Of a stretch of 64,000 nt of DNA, positions 1-7,563 are shown one piece after another. How positions within the stretch are numbered: position 1 is the stretch's first letter; the number at the start of each line of letters is the position of its first letter. The DNA is taken from contig NZ_LT629783.1 in NCBI RefSeq assembly GCF_900105835.1, positions 1,984,001 to 2,048,000 on the forward strand, written 5' to 3'. Below the pieces are notes generated by a model. That model was not told the origin of the DNA, ran no database searches, and saw only the letters and a list, made by a program, of their open reading frames with translations. The translations under genes and the position numbers were made by a program. The stretch is from Pseudomonas fragi (GTDB lineage Bacteria; Pseudomonadota; Gammaproteobacteria; Pseudomonadales; Pseudomonadaceae).

Positions 1-2
1 CC

Positions 3-329
3 CAGCCGCAGACCAAGATGCCCAAGGTGTATTACGTCGAAACCGAGCAGGCAATTACCGCGGATTACGTCAGCAAATTCGCCGAGGGCGTCTATTTCGC
101 TTTCGAAGACCTGACCACCCAACCCGCCGAACTGCAGCTGCTAGGCCCCTGCTGCGCCCGCCTGAGCATCGTTGAGGGGCGCTACCATCAGGTCAAACGC
201 ATGTTTGGCCATTTCAACAACAAGGTGGTGCGCCTGCACCGCGAGAGCATCGGCCCCCTGCTGCTCGACAGCCAGCTGGCTCCCGGCGAATACCGGCCGC
301 TGAGCGAGCAGGAAATGCAGCAGTTCTAG
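3..329 (+). CDS. rsuA: Ribosomal small-subunit pseudouridine synthase, 3' part (RsuA-like)
   Basis: C-terminal part of an RsuA/RluB/RluE/RluF-type pseudouridine synthase; the frame is open from the window edge, so the N-terminal S4-like and catalytic Asp regions lie upstream. The visible part keeps the conserved late motif EGRYHQVKRMF (about 50 codons before the stop), which belongs to the active-site fold of this family. RsuA isomerises U516 of 16S rRNA during 30S assembly. The choice of RsuA over RluE/RluF is an inference, since the diagnostic N-terminus is missing. It ends 76 bases before phaG, same strand. Confidence 0.8.
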   Translation, partial: QPQTKMPKVYYVETEQAITADYVSKFAEGVYFAFEDLTTQPAELQLLGPCCARLSIVEGRYHQVKRMFGHFNNKVVRLHRESIGPLLLDSQLAPGEYRPLSEQEMQQF

Positions 330-405
330 CCCCCCAGGCTCTGCCTGTAACAATCGCCCTGCACCATCAGTCAGACCGACGCTCGATTCACTGGAGTCTG
401 ACGCC

Positions 406-1263
406 ATGCTCAAGCCCGAAATTGCCGTGCTCGACATTCAAGGCCAGTACCGTATTCATACCGAGCTGTACCGTTGTGACAACGCCGAGCACACCATCAT
501 TCTGGTCAATGGCTCGATGGCCACGACGGCATCCTTCGCCCACACCCTGAAAAACCTGCACCCGTATTTGAACGTGGTGCTCTACGACCAACCTTACGCG
601 GGCAAATCAAAACCTCATAACCCTCATCAGAAAATGCTGACAAGGGAACTGGAAGCCCATGTGCTGCTGGAGCTGATTGAGCACTTTGATGCCCAGTATC
701 TGCTGTCATTTTCATGTGGCGGTACGGCCGCGCTGACCGCACTGGCAGCAACGCCAAGGCGTATTGAAAAAGCCGTGATCAGTTCGTTTTCCCCTTTGAT
801 CAACGCTGCCATGCGCGATTATCTGGAGCGTGGCCGGCATTGCCTGGCCGCCCGCAACCGCACTCAGGTCGGCCACCTGGTCAACGACACGCTGGGCAAG
901 CATTTGCCTTCGCTGTTCAAGCGTTTCAACTTCAGGCACGTCAGCAGCCTGGCCGAGCATGAATACGCGCAAATGCACTTTCATATCGAGCACGTCCTGA
1001 GCAGCGACCCGCCGTGCTTTCTCAGGGCCACCCAAGGTATCGAGATACCGGTGCTGTTTATCAATGGCCAATGGGACGAATACACCGTGGCCAGCGACGC
1101 CCGGCACTTTGCAGGAGCGATTGCCAACAGCCAGTTTGTCAGCCTGGAGAACACCGGGCATTTTCTCGACATGGAACACAAAACCGCCAGCCATATCAGT
1201 AAAAACGCCCTGCTCGATTTTTTACAACCGATACCGCTTCAGCCGCCCTCACTGTCCTTGTGA
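406..1263 (+). CDS. phaG: PhaG, (R)-3-hydroxyacyl-ACP thioesterase/transacylase
   Basis: Alpha/beta hydrolase of 285 residues that closely resembles Pseudomonas PhaG, which diverts (R)-3-hydroxyacyl-ACP from fatty acid synthesis to medium-chain polyhydroxyalkanoate; the RhlA family is related. The N-terminal stretch LDIQGQYR, the DQPYAGKSKPHN segment, GKHLPSLFKRFN and the HVSSL segment are recognisable PhaG signatures from memory. The nucleophile elbow reads SFSCGG (Ser about 103) and the late Asp and His lie in GQWDEYT and TGHFLDME. The Cys after the nucleophile stands where I recall Trp in P. putida PhaG. The start ATG follows GGAG at about 8 bases. No rhlB or pha genes are in the window. 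Confidence 0.85.
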   Translation: MLKPEIAVLDIQGQYRIHTELYRCDNAEHTIILVNGSMATTASFAHTLKNLHPYLNVVLYDQPYAGKSKPHNPHQKMLTRELEAHVLLELIEHFDAQYLLSFSCGGTAALTALAATPRRIEKAVISSFSPLINAAMRDYLERGRHCLAARNRTQVGHLVNDTLGKHLPSLFKRFNFRHVSSLAEHEYAQMHFHIEHVLSSDPPCFLRATQGIEIPVLFINGQWDEYTVASDARHFAGAIANSQFVSLENTGHFLDMEHKTASHISKNALLDFLQPIPLQPPSLSL

Positions 1264-1358
1264 GGGGGTGCAAAGCCAATAACAGGGCAAAAATCATACA
1301 TTTGCAGAATAAAACTTCTCATCAAGGCCGACTTCTGGTACAAAGTCAGCCGCTCTGA

Positions 1359-1432
1359 GCGGGTGTCGTATAATGGTATTACTCCAGCTTCCCAAGCTGA
1401 TCACGCGGGTTCGATTCCCGCCACCCGCTCCA
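1359..1432 (+). tRNA. tRNA-Gly, anticodon CCC
   Basis: Cloverleaf visible by eye: 7-bp acceptor stem (1359-1365 with 1422-1428), anticodon loop TTCCCAA with anticodon CCC at 1391-1393, T arm with GGTTCGATTCC, discriminator T and an encoded CCA at 1430-1432. It reads GGG codons. It stands alone between phaG and the LysE-type gene. Confidence 0.95.
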
Positions 1433-1595
1433 CTTCTTCCAGGCTTTCAATCCTTCTGAAGGCCTCGCTTGCACAGTAAAACCCTGCCTTTAGCAACCAG
1501 TGCTCGATGCCCATAGGCTAACTCGCTGCATCGGGGTTAAACCTCAACTTTCATCCCCGATGACTTTGAGCGTACTGCACTCCCTGGCCATTACT

Positions 1596-2231
1596 TCAAC
1601 CGATAATTCGTAACAGCCCGGGCAGCGCATGCATCAGCGCACTGATGGCAAACCCGATGAACATCACCCCGCACAACCGGGTGATCAGCAGCTCATGGCG
1701 CTGGTACAGCGCCCTCACATGCCCTGCCCCCACGATGCCCACCAGAATCATGTAGGCCAACGCTCCGCCGACAAAGCTCAAGGCGATCAACCAGGGCAAC
1801 ATGGCCCAGGTCAGCAGTTCTGCGCGGCTGGACAACAGTGCAGTGAACGTCGCCACCGCCACCGGATACGCCTTGGGGTTGGTCAGGCCGAAGAAAATCC
1901 CGTGGGCAAACGGTTGGCGCGCCGGGCCTTGCTGAGCACCGCTGCTGCGCTGGGCGCGAACCGCGCGCAAGCCCAGCCAGAACAGATACAGGCCGCTGAT
2001 CAAGCCCAGCACGTTAAAGGCCGTGCTACCAAACTCACGCGCGCCAACGATGGCAATCAGTGCCGTACTGCACCAGATCACATCGCCGAGCAAATGCCCG
2101 CACAAAAAACCGGCCCCGGCACGTCGCCCACGGGCAGCGCCAATACCGAACACCGCCAGCACGCCAGGGCCCGGGGTGATGCCATAGATAAAGCCGGAAG
2201 CCAGGACGGCCAGTAACAACGAAGGTGTCAT
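1596..2231 (-). CDS. LysE/RhtB-family amino acid exporter
   Basis: Integral membrane protein of 211 residues, the usual length for LysE/RhtB exporters. The family signature near the N-terminus, YGITPGPGVLAV, and the central GIFFGLTNPKAY segment are both present, with about six hydrophobic segments. Such proteins export amino acids or related compounds by proton exchange; the substrate cannot be read from sequence. The ATG at 2231 follows GGAG at about 9 bases and is preferred to an in-frame TTG two codons upstream. It is a single gene, convergent with the tRNA. Confidence 0.8.
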   Translation of the reverse strand: MTPSLLLAVLASGFIYGITPGPGVLAVFGIGAARGRRAGAGFLCGHLLGDVIWCSTALIAIVGAREFGSTAFNVLGLISGLYLFWLGLRAVRAQRSSGAQQGPARQPFAHGIFFGLTNPKAYPVAVATFTALLSSRAELLTWAMLPWLIALSFVGGALAYMILVGIVGAGHVRALYQRHELLITRLCGVMFIGFAISALMHALPGLLRIIG

Positions 2232-2334
2232 GCACAACGCTCCAGAAAATCAGGCTTCACGTTCGTCCGCTGCGCGTGAAGTGGCTCGATTTTGCACGTT
2301 ATCCACGCTTGTGTAACCGCATGCAGGGCGAAAT

Positions 2335-3492
2335 TCAGTGGCGCCGCCCCAAAATATTCACCACCAGCCGGTCAACCCAGCCCCAGATGCGCTGCTTGAC
2401 CCGGCGCCAGAGGGGGCGTGACTGCCAGTCTTGCAGGCTGACAGGCAGGCTCTGGGCGAAGTCGGCAGTAAAGCTGGCCACCACCGCTTGTGTGAGCGCC
2501 GGGTCCAGCGCTTCAAGGTTGGCCTCAAGATTGAAGCGCAGGTTCCAGTGGTCGAAATTGCACGAGCCAATGCTCACCCAATCGTCGATCAGGACCATTT
2601 TCAAATGCAGAAAGCGCGGCTGGTATTCCAGTATCTGAACACCGGACTTGAGCAGCCTCGGGTAGTAACGGTGCCCGGCGTAGCGCACCGAAGGGTGGTC
2701 GGTGCGTGGCCCGGTCAGCAGCAGCCGCACATCGACGCCCCGCGCCGCCGCCCGCCGCAGCGAACGGCGCACGCTCCAGGTCGGCAGGAAATACGGCGTG
2801 GCCAACCAGATCCGCTGCTTGCCACTGTTGATCGCCCGCACCAGCGACTGCAGGATGTCACGATGCTGGTGGGCATCGGCGTAGGCCACGCGGCCCATGC
2901 CCTCAGCCTCAGCGGGCACCCCGGGCAGGCGCGCCAGGCCGAAGTGGGTCGCCGGCTTCCACGCCTTGCGGCTGATATTGGCACGCCACTGGCGATCGAA
3001 CAGCATCTGCCAGTCCTGCACCAGCGGCCCTTGCATCTGCACCATCACCTCATGCCAGTCGCAGGTGTTTTCAGCCGGGCGCCAGAATTCATCGGTGACG
3101 CCGGTGCCACCTACCACGGCCAGTTGCTGATCCACCAGCAACAGCTTGCGATGGTCGCGATAAAGGTTGTTCAGGCCACGGCGCCAGCTCAGCGGGTTGT
3201 AATGCCGCAACTCCACCCCGGCCTCGATCAGCCTGCGGCGCAAACCCGGCCCCAATCCCAGGCTGCCGTAGGCATCAAACAGGCATCGCACCCGCACCTC
3301 GCGCCAGGCGGCCTGCTCCAGCGCCTGGACGATGGTTTCGGCACAGTCACCGGCCTCAACCAGATACAGTTCCAGATCAATCTGCTCCTGTGCCTGCTCA
3401 ATGGCGGCCAGGATTCGTGGGAAAAACTGCGGGCCGTCGATCAGCAGTTCGAACTGATTGTCGCTGCGCCAGCCGAACACCGCGCCGGCCAT
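2335..3492 (-). CDS. clsB: Phospholipase D-family cardiolipin synthase (ClsB-like)
   Basis: Protein of 385 residues with two PLD catalytic motifs: YRDHRKLLLVD (HxK, about residue 112) and FLHLKMVLIDD (about residue 296), followed by GSCNFDHWNLRFN. The absence of N-terminal membrane segments and the length fit ClsB, which condenses phosphatidylglycerol with phosphatidylethanolamine or another PG to make cardiolipin at the inner membrane. The start lies 1 base after the yceI stop, so yceI and clsB are one transcript. The C-terminus is strongly basic and aromatic (RRVKQRIWGW), plausible for membrane association. Confidence 0.82.
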   Translation of the reverse strand: MAGAVFGWRSDNQFELLIDGPQFFPRILAAIEQAQEQIDLELYLVEAGDCAETIVQALEQAAWREVRVRCLFDAYGSLGLGPGLRRRLIEAGVELRHYNPLSWRRGLNNLYRDHRKLLLVDQQLAVVGGTGVTDEFWRPAENTCDWHEVMVQMQGPLVQDWQMLFDRQWRANISRKAWKPATHFGLARLPGVPAEAEGMGRVAYADAHQHRDILQSLVRAINSGKQRIWLATPYFLPTWSVRRSLRRAAARGVDVRLLLTGPRTDHPSVRYAGHRYYPRLLKSGVQILEYQPRFLHLKMVLIDDWVSIGSCNFDHWNLRFNLEANLEALDPALTQAVVASFTADFAQSLPVSLQDWQSRPLWRRVKQRIWGWVDRLVVNILGRRH

Positions 3493-3493
3493 C

Positions 3494-4084
3494 TTAACGG
3501 GCCGTGAAAATCAGCACCGCATTCACCGGTACTGAAAAACTGATGGCCGACAGCCCGGCCATTTTGCGCAAGGTTTCAAGCTCGGGTTGCAGGCCAAAAT
3601 CTTCGGCCTGCAGCATCAGCGGCTCCAGGGTCACAACCTGGAAGCGTCGCTCATCCAGACGGGTAGCCAACAGTTCAGCCTCGTAGGTGTGCTGCTTGCC
3701 GCGCAAGCTGACGGTGACCGGCAAGTGCAATTCCAGTTGCGCGCCGTTCGCCAGATCGTTGATCGGTTGCAGGTCGATCTGCGCGCTGATTTGCGCTTCG
3801 GGGAAGTGCTTGAAATCAAACAGCACGTCACGCATGCGCTCATCGCGCAGGGGCACCGCGCTGTTGACCGAGTCCATCTCGATGCGCAATTGCGCCAGGC
3901 CCTTGCGGTCGACCTTGCCATGCAGGACCAGAAAGCGATGCACATCGGCGATATTGGCATTTTGCGTGGTGATAAACGAAAGCCGAGACGACTCACCATC
4001 CAGGTACCAGTTGGCCTGGGCGGACAGGCTTACGCCAAGGGTCAGCACCAGGGCGCAGGCAGAAGAAAACAGCGCTTTAAGCAT
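3494..4084 (-). CDS. YceI-family periplasmic protein
   Basis: YceI-like protein of 196 residues with a clear N-terminal signal peptide (hydrophobic core LFSSACALVLTLGV, cleavage after AQA). YceI proteins form a beta-barrel of lipocalin type that binds polyprenoid or other lipophilic molecules in the periplasm; family knowledge, the ligand here is unknown. It begins NWYLDGESSRLSF, typical of the family. First gene of a two-gene unit with clsB, which suggests an envelope role. Confidence 0.8.
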   Translation of the reverse strand: MLKALFSSACALVLTLGVSLSAQANWYLDGESSRLSFITTQNANIADVHRFLVLHGKVDRKGLAQLRIEMDSVNSAVPLRDERMRDVLFDFKHFPEAQISAQIDLQPINDLANGAQLELHLPVTVSLRGKQHTYEAELLATRLDERRFQVVTLEPLMLQAEDFGLQPELETLRKMAGLSAISFSVPVNAVLIFTAR

Positions 4085-4197
4085 AAAAACTCATCAACAA
4101 ATCAACGTGGGTGAACATTAAACCCGGCGAGCGGTTTTGGCAGGTCTTTTTTACACAGTGTCTGGCTGTCGATTCCCACACAAAGTTCCTCCCTGGG

Positions 4198-4230
4198 CTG
4201 TCATACAAGCATCACCCAAACGTCACAGGG
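4198..4230 (+). promoter_or_regulatory. Candidate PHO box (PhoB site) upstream of olsBA
   Basis: Three units at an 11-base spacing: CTGTCATACAA, GCATCACCCAA, ACGTCACAGGG. The first matches the CTGTCAT half-site exactly; the next two keep TCA at the same phase. PhoB binds 11-base direct repeats, and ornithine-lipid synthesis genes are phosphate-starvation induced in Pseudomonas (known). The -10 is not clear. Confidence 0.5.
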
Positions 4231-4320
4231 GTGACATTGCACTTGCCTAGCCTGAAGTTGCACACCTCAGTCGATTGGCAGAAACCCAGAGCGGGCACAG
4301 TGCCTGCACGGAGATTCGCA

Positions 4321-5076
4321 ATGTCCCAGATCGCCCGTATCCGCGACACCGCTCCAGAACGTCGCCTGCAAGCCGAGCGCCTGCTCGGCCCCGTCGCCCT
4401 GCGTGAAGCTCAGGCCCTGCGTTTTCGTGTATTCAGCGGCGAGTTGAAGGCCAAGCTCAAAGGTACTGAGCACGGGCTCGACGAGGACCGTTATGACCCT
4501 TGGTGCGAACATATCGGGGTACGCGATCTCAATAGCGGTCAACTGGTAGCCACCACCCGCCTGCTGGATCACAGCGCGGCAAAAAACATCGGCCACTTTT
4601 ACAGCGAAGAAGAATTCAACCTGCACGGCCTGGCGAACCTGCAAGGCCCGGTGCTGGAAATCGGCCGCACCTGCGTCGACCCGGCCTACCGCAACGGTGG
4701 CACCATTACCGTGCTGTGGAGCGAGTTGGCAGACGTGCTCAACCAGGGCAATTACCGCTACCTGATGGGCTGTGCCAGTATCCCGATGCAAGACGGCGGC
4801 ATTCAGGCCCGGGCGATCATGCAGCGTCTGCGCGAGCGTTATTTGTGCACGCAGCATTTGCGCGCCGAGCCGAAAAAGCCGTTGCCGGCACAGGACGTGC
4901 CCGCCAACGTCATTACTGAAATGCCGCCCCTGCTCAAGGCCTATATGCGCCTGGGCGCGAAAATTTGCGGCGAGCCCTGCTGGGATGAAGATTTCCAGGT
5001 GGCCGACGTATTTATCCTGCTCAAGCGCGATGAACTGTGCCCGCGTTATGCCCGCCACTTCAAGGCGGCCATGTAA
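4321..5076 (+). CDS. olsB: OlsB, ornithine N-acyltransferase
   Basis: GNAT-fold acyltransferase of 251 residues that transfers a 3-hydroxyacyl chain from ACP to ornithine, the first step in ornithine-lipid synthesis. Characteristic segments are [11 protein letters not shown] near the N-terminus, [15 protein letters not shown] and the C-terminal [15 protein letters not shown]. The frame is open 70 codons upstream, but the ATG at 4321 is chosen because GGAG stands 8 bases before it and the family begins there. The stop overlaps the olsA start (TAATG), so the two are translationally coupled. Phosphate control is inferred from the PHO-box-like repeat upstream. Confidence 0.88.
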   Translation: MSQIARIRDTAPERRLQAERLLGPVALREAQALRFRVFSGELKAKLKGTEHGLDEDRYDPWCEHIGVRDLNSGQLVATTRLLDHSAAKNIGHFYSEEEFNLHGLANLQGPVLEIGRTCVDPAYRNGGTITVLWSELADVLNQGNYRYLMGCASIPMQDGGIQARAIMQRLRERYLCTQHLRAEPKKPLPAQDVPANVITEMPPLLKAYMRLGAKICGEPCWDEDFQVADVFILLKRDELCPRYARHFKAAM

Positions 5077-5867
5077 TGAGCCGCGTGCGCCGGTATGCCC
5101 GGGTGGCACGGGTGCTCGGGGTGGTCAGCCTGGGGTTGGGCATGGCGGGAATGTTCGGGCTGCTTGAGCGCCTGGGCCTGAACAGCACGATGGACAGGCG
5201 CCAGCGCTGGTCGCAGTTTTTCATGACACGCCTGAGCAATGCCCTGCCCTTTCGCGTCAGAGTGGTCGGGGAACTCCCGGCAACGCCGATGCTGTGGTTG
5301 AGCAATCATGTGTCCTGGACCGACATTGCACTGCTGGGGCAATTGACCCCGCTGTCGTTTTTGTCCAAGTCCGAAGTACGCGGCTGGCCAGTGGCCGGCT
5401 GGTTGGCAGCCAAGGCAGGCAGTTTGTTTATCCGCCGGGGTGCGGGCGACAGCCAGTTGATCCGCGAGCAAATGACCCGCCACTTGCAGCAACCGCTGCC
5501 GCTGCTGATGTTTCCTGAAGGCACCACCACTGATGGGAACTCGGTGCGTACCTTTCATGGGCGGTTGCTGTCGGCGGCGATCGACAGCCGTGTGTCGCTG
5601 CAACCGGTGGCTATTCGCTATTTGCGTAATGGCGAGGTCGATGCGATAGCACCGTTTGTGGGTGATGACGATTTGCTGTCGCATTTGCTGCGGTTGTTTA
5701 GCCATGAACAGGGCGAAGTCGAGATCCATCTGCTGGAGCCCCTGGCCAGCCACGCACAAGAGCGGGCTGTGCTGGCGTTCAGAGCACAGGAAGCGATCCG
5801 GCGGGTGGTGACGGCGCCGGTCACGCCAATAGATCCGCTGCCGGAGAGAGTGGGGGCGATGATTTGA
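5076..5867 (+). CDS. olsA: OlsA, lysophospholipid/lyso-ornithine-lipid acyltransferase
   Basis: PlsC-family acyltransferase of 263 residues that completes ornithine lipid by O-acylating lyso-ornithine lipid at the inner membrane. The NHVSWTD segment is the HX4D catalytic motif and FPEGTTTDGN is the acceptor-phosphate motif. One hydrophobic segment lies near the N-terminus (residues 12-27). The ATG overlaps the olsB stop. The gene ends shortly before the first long repeat. Confidence 0.88.
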   Translation: MSRVRRYARVARVLGVVSLGLGMAGMFGLLERLGLNSTMDRRQRWSQFFMTRLSNALPFRVRVVGELPATPMLWLSNHVSWTDIALLGQLTPLSFLSKSEVRGWPVAGWLAAKAGSLFIRRGAGDSQLIREQMTRHLQQPLPLLMFPEGTTTDGNSVRTFHGRLLSAAIDSRVSLQPVAIRYLRNGEVDAIAPFVGDDDLLSHLLRLFSHEQGEVEIHLLEPLASHAQERAVLAFRAQEAIRRVVTAPVTPIDPLPERVGAMI

Positions 5868-5900
5868 GCCGGGAGCGTCGTTAAACAACTGACCCACCGC

Positions 5901-6284
5901 GTACATATCCGGCATTTGTGTCTAACTGAAATATTGGTTTCGCTCTTACAGCGAGTCCCTTTTTGAAGGACCAAAAAGGAACCAAAAAGTCCTCGCCCCA
6001 TCGTACGGCCTTCGCTTCGCTCAGGTTCCCTCGCGCAGGCTCTGCTCCGTGGGCACGCCGCCACGGGCCATCCATGGCCCATCGCGGCTCTCCCGGCATC
6101 CATGCCGGTCGACCCACTGCGCAGAACCTCCACTCGGCCTCCCGGGAGGGCAGGCAGATCAACAGCACTACGCCGAGGCGGCCGACCGGCCGGCCTGTTT
6201 GGCGTAAGTGTGTGCTGCACAATCTCTGTAGTCGCTGCCGAAGGAACGAGGCTGCGATTTTTAACGCGAATATCGGATATGTAC
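5901..6284 (-). repeat. Long structured dispersed repeat, copy 1
   Basis: A 384-base element bounded by an 11-base inverted repeat (GTACATATCCG at 5901-5911, its complement at 6274-6284). Read on the minus strand it shows: a junction closed by TCTGC..GTGGG pairing (6041-6053 with 6113-6125) holding two hairpins with loops ATGGAT (6065-6080 and 6093-6108), then a hairpin at 5958-5979 and one at 5940-5954 with loop GTAAG. A REP singlet (6226-6259) sits inside its right end. Other copies lie at 7015-7372, 46341-46585 and 46648-48168. Open frames inside it are by-products of high GC. Confidence 0.8.
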
Positions 6285-6370
6285 TCAATGCATCAGTTAT
6301 AAAAACGCTATCAAGCAGGCCTCAACCGCCAGCCCAGCCCATCCAGCAAATCACACCCATCACGCAGCAA

Positions 6371-6580
6371 TTACGCTGAAACAGTAGCCATATACTTAAG
6401 ATCTACAGAATCAGCCTCTTGCACTTCCCGACTGGAGAACGATTCCATCAGTTGGGTTACGGCCAGTACCCGTGCGGCAGCGTTGGCATGAAGGACGTCG
6501 AAGGGCGCGTTGCGGTCGATCAATAAAGCAGGGATGGTGCAATCTATGGCGGTAAGAGGGATGAACGGGGAATGAGTCAT
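6371..6580 (-). CDS. Small orphan protein, 69 residues, function unknown
   Basis: Open frame starting MTHSPFIPL, with an alternating hydrophobic C-terminal half (PFDVLHANAAARVLAVTQLM). It is loosely reminiscent of short Pseudomonas proteins of the DUF3077/DUF6124 kind, but I cannot confirm this. It lies between two inverted copies of the long repeat, and its transcript would run into the GGA-hairpin strand of copy 1. Codon usage looks plausible. No partner gene is near. Confidence 0.45.
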   Translation of the reverse strand: MTHSPFIPLTAIDCTIPALLIDRNAPFDVLHANAAARVLAVTQLMESFSSREVQEADSVDLKYMATVSA

Positions 6581-6902
6581 GGATAAACCTCAGATGCTAT
6601 ATGTTTTAGCCAGCCGTATTCGTCGCCAAACAAAAACAAGTGGCCGCTGTACGCGGGTTGGCGAACCGGTCATTCCCAGAACCCGGCAGACCCGAAGATC
6701 TCCCACGCACAGCTGCCATAAAGCACAGCGCGTATAAATACACGCTCTGTTTTATATAGCAATTGCACATATTTCTGAAAATGTTCCAAGTCGCCAAACC
6801 CGGCCGCCTTATCGGCGAACACCGACTATAAGCGTCGTCCCCTCGCCCCAGCAATTGACAAACTTGTGCGAAAAATCCTGAAAAAACGTGAGCTTGTAGT
6901 TT
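6581..6902. other. AT-richer spacer upstream of the orphan gene
   Basis: No convincing gene. The stretch around 6728-6780 is AT-rich (TATAAATACACG, TTTTATATAGC) unlike its surroundings and could carry the promoter of the leftward orphan gene. An 82-codon minus-strand frame here is not supported. Confidence 0.4.
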
Positions 6903-6935
6903 CTGTAGCCGCTGCCGAGGAACGAAGGCTGCGAT
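6903..6935 (+). repeat. REP singlet (CTGTAGCCGCTGCCGAGG family)
   Basis: Same sequence as the REP cores at 6226-6259 (variant), 7035-7066 and 7532-7563 (both inverted). Confidence 0.8.
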
Positions 6936-7014
6936 CGGTTTGGTGCGCCACTGCGACGCAGCAGTCGTAAACCCTGAGAACCTGATTCAACTAACACAAC
7001 ACTTTGTCTGATTT

Positions 7015-7372
7015 TGCGACGACTTCGTCGCCGAACGCAGCCTTCGTTCCTCGGCAGCGGCTACAGAGATTGTGTAGCACACACTTGCGCCAAAAGGTCG
7101 GCCGGTCGGCCGCCTCGTGGCGCAGTGCTTTTGATCTGCCTGCCCTCCCGGGAGGCCGAGAGGAAGTTCTGCGCAGTGGGTCGACCGGCATGGATGCCGG
7201 GAGAGCCGCGATGGGCCAAGGATGGCCCGTGGCGGCGTGCCCACGGAGCAGGACTGGAGCGAAGGCCGTACGATGGGGCGAAAGCGCTTTGGTTACTTTG
7301 CCGCTTTTGCAAAGTGACTCGCTGTAAGAGCGAAACCCATATCCCGGTTAGACACAAAGGCCGGATATGCAC
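7015..7372 (+). repeat. Long structured dispersed repeat, copy 2 (inverted relative to copy 1)
   Basis: Starts with a 52-base REP block (palindrome CGACGACTTCGTCG plus REP core, 7015-7066) and ends in CCGGATATGCAC (7361-7372), the counterpart of the copy-1 terminus. In plus orientation: closing stem TCTGC..GTGGG (7168-7180) with CCCAC..GCAGG (7240-7252); hairpin CCGGC-ATGGAT-GCCGG (7185-7200); hairpin GGGCC-AAGGAT-GGCCC (7213-7228) on a GCCGC/GCGGC base; hairpin ACTTTGC/GCAAAGT (7295-7315); hairpin TCGCT-GTAAG-AGCGA (7319-7333). Confidence 0.8.
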
Positions 7373-7512
7373 CCAACACACCAGTTAAACCAACAAGATC
7401 AAGCAGTCCGCAACCGCCAGCCGGGCACATCCATAAGATCGCCCCGTTACGCAGCAATTGGGAAATACCCTGAAAACCTGGTGTATCAGACACAACGCCT
7501 TGCCTGGTTTTT

Positions 7513-7563
7513 GCGACGACTTCGTCGCCGAACGCAGCCTTCGTTCCTCGGCAGCGGCTACAG
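7513..7563 (-). repeat. REP block overlapping the acpH stop codon
   Basis: Near-identical direct copy of the block at 7015-7066: palindrome CGACGACTTCGTCG followed by the REP core ending in CTACAG. Its last six bases encode the final Leu and TAG stop of acpH on the minus strand. Confidence 0.85.

Noticed and set aside
4111..4320. 70-codon N-terminal extension of OlsB
   Set aside because: It would run through the PHO-box-like repeat and lacks family similarity; the ATG at 4321 has a ribosome site.
6102..6302. Small open frames inside the long repeat (also 6991-7191 and 47889-48221)
   Set aside because: They recur only because the repeat recurs; reading frame changes between copies are not synonymous-like, and the stems explain the conservation.
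6606..6854. 82-codon minus-strand frame upstream of the orphan gene
   Set aside because: No ribosome site, odd composition, overlaps an AT-rich promoter-like stretch.
5868..7557. Prophage or defence island in the repeat-rich gap
   Set aside because: No phage, toxin, nuclease or integrase genes; only repeats and one short orphan frame.
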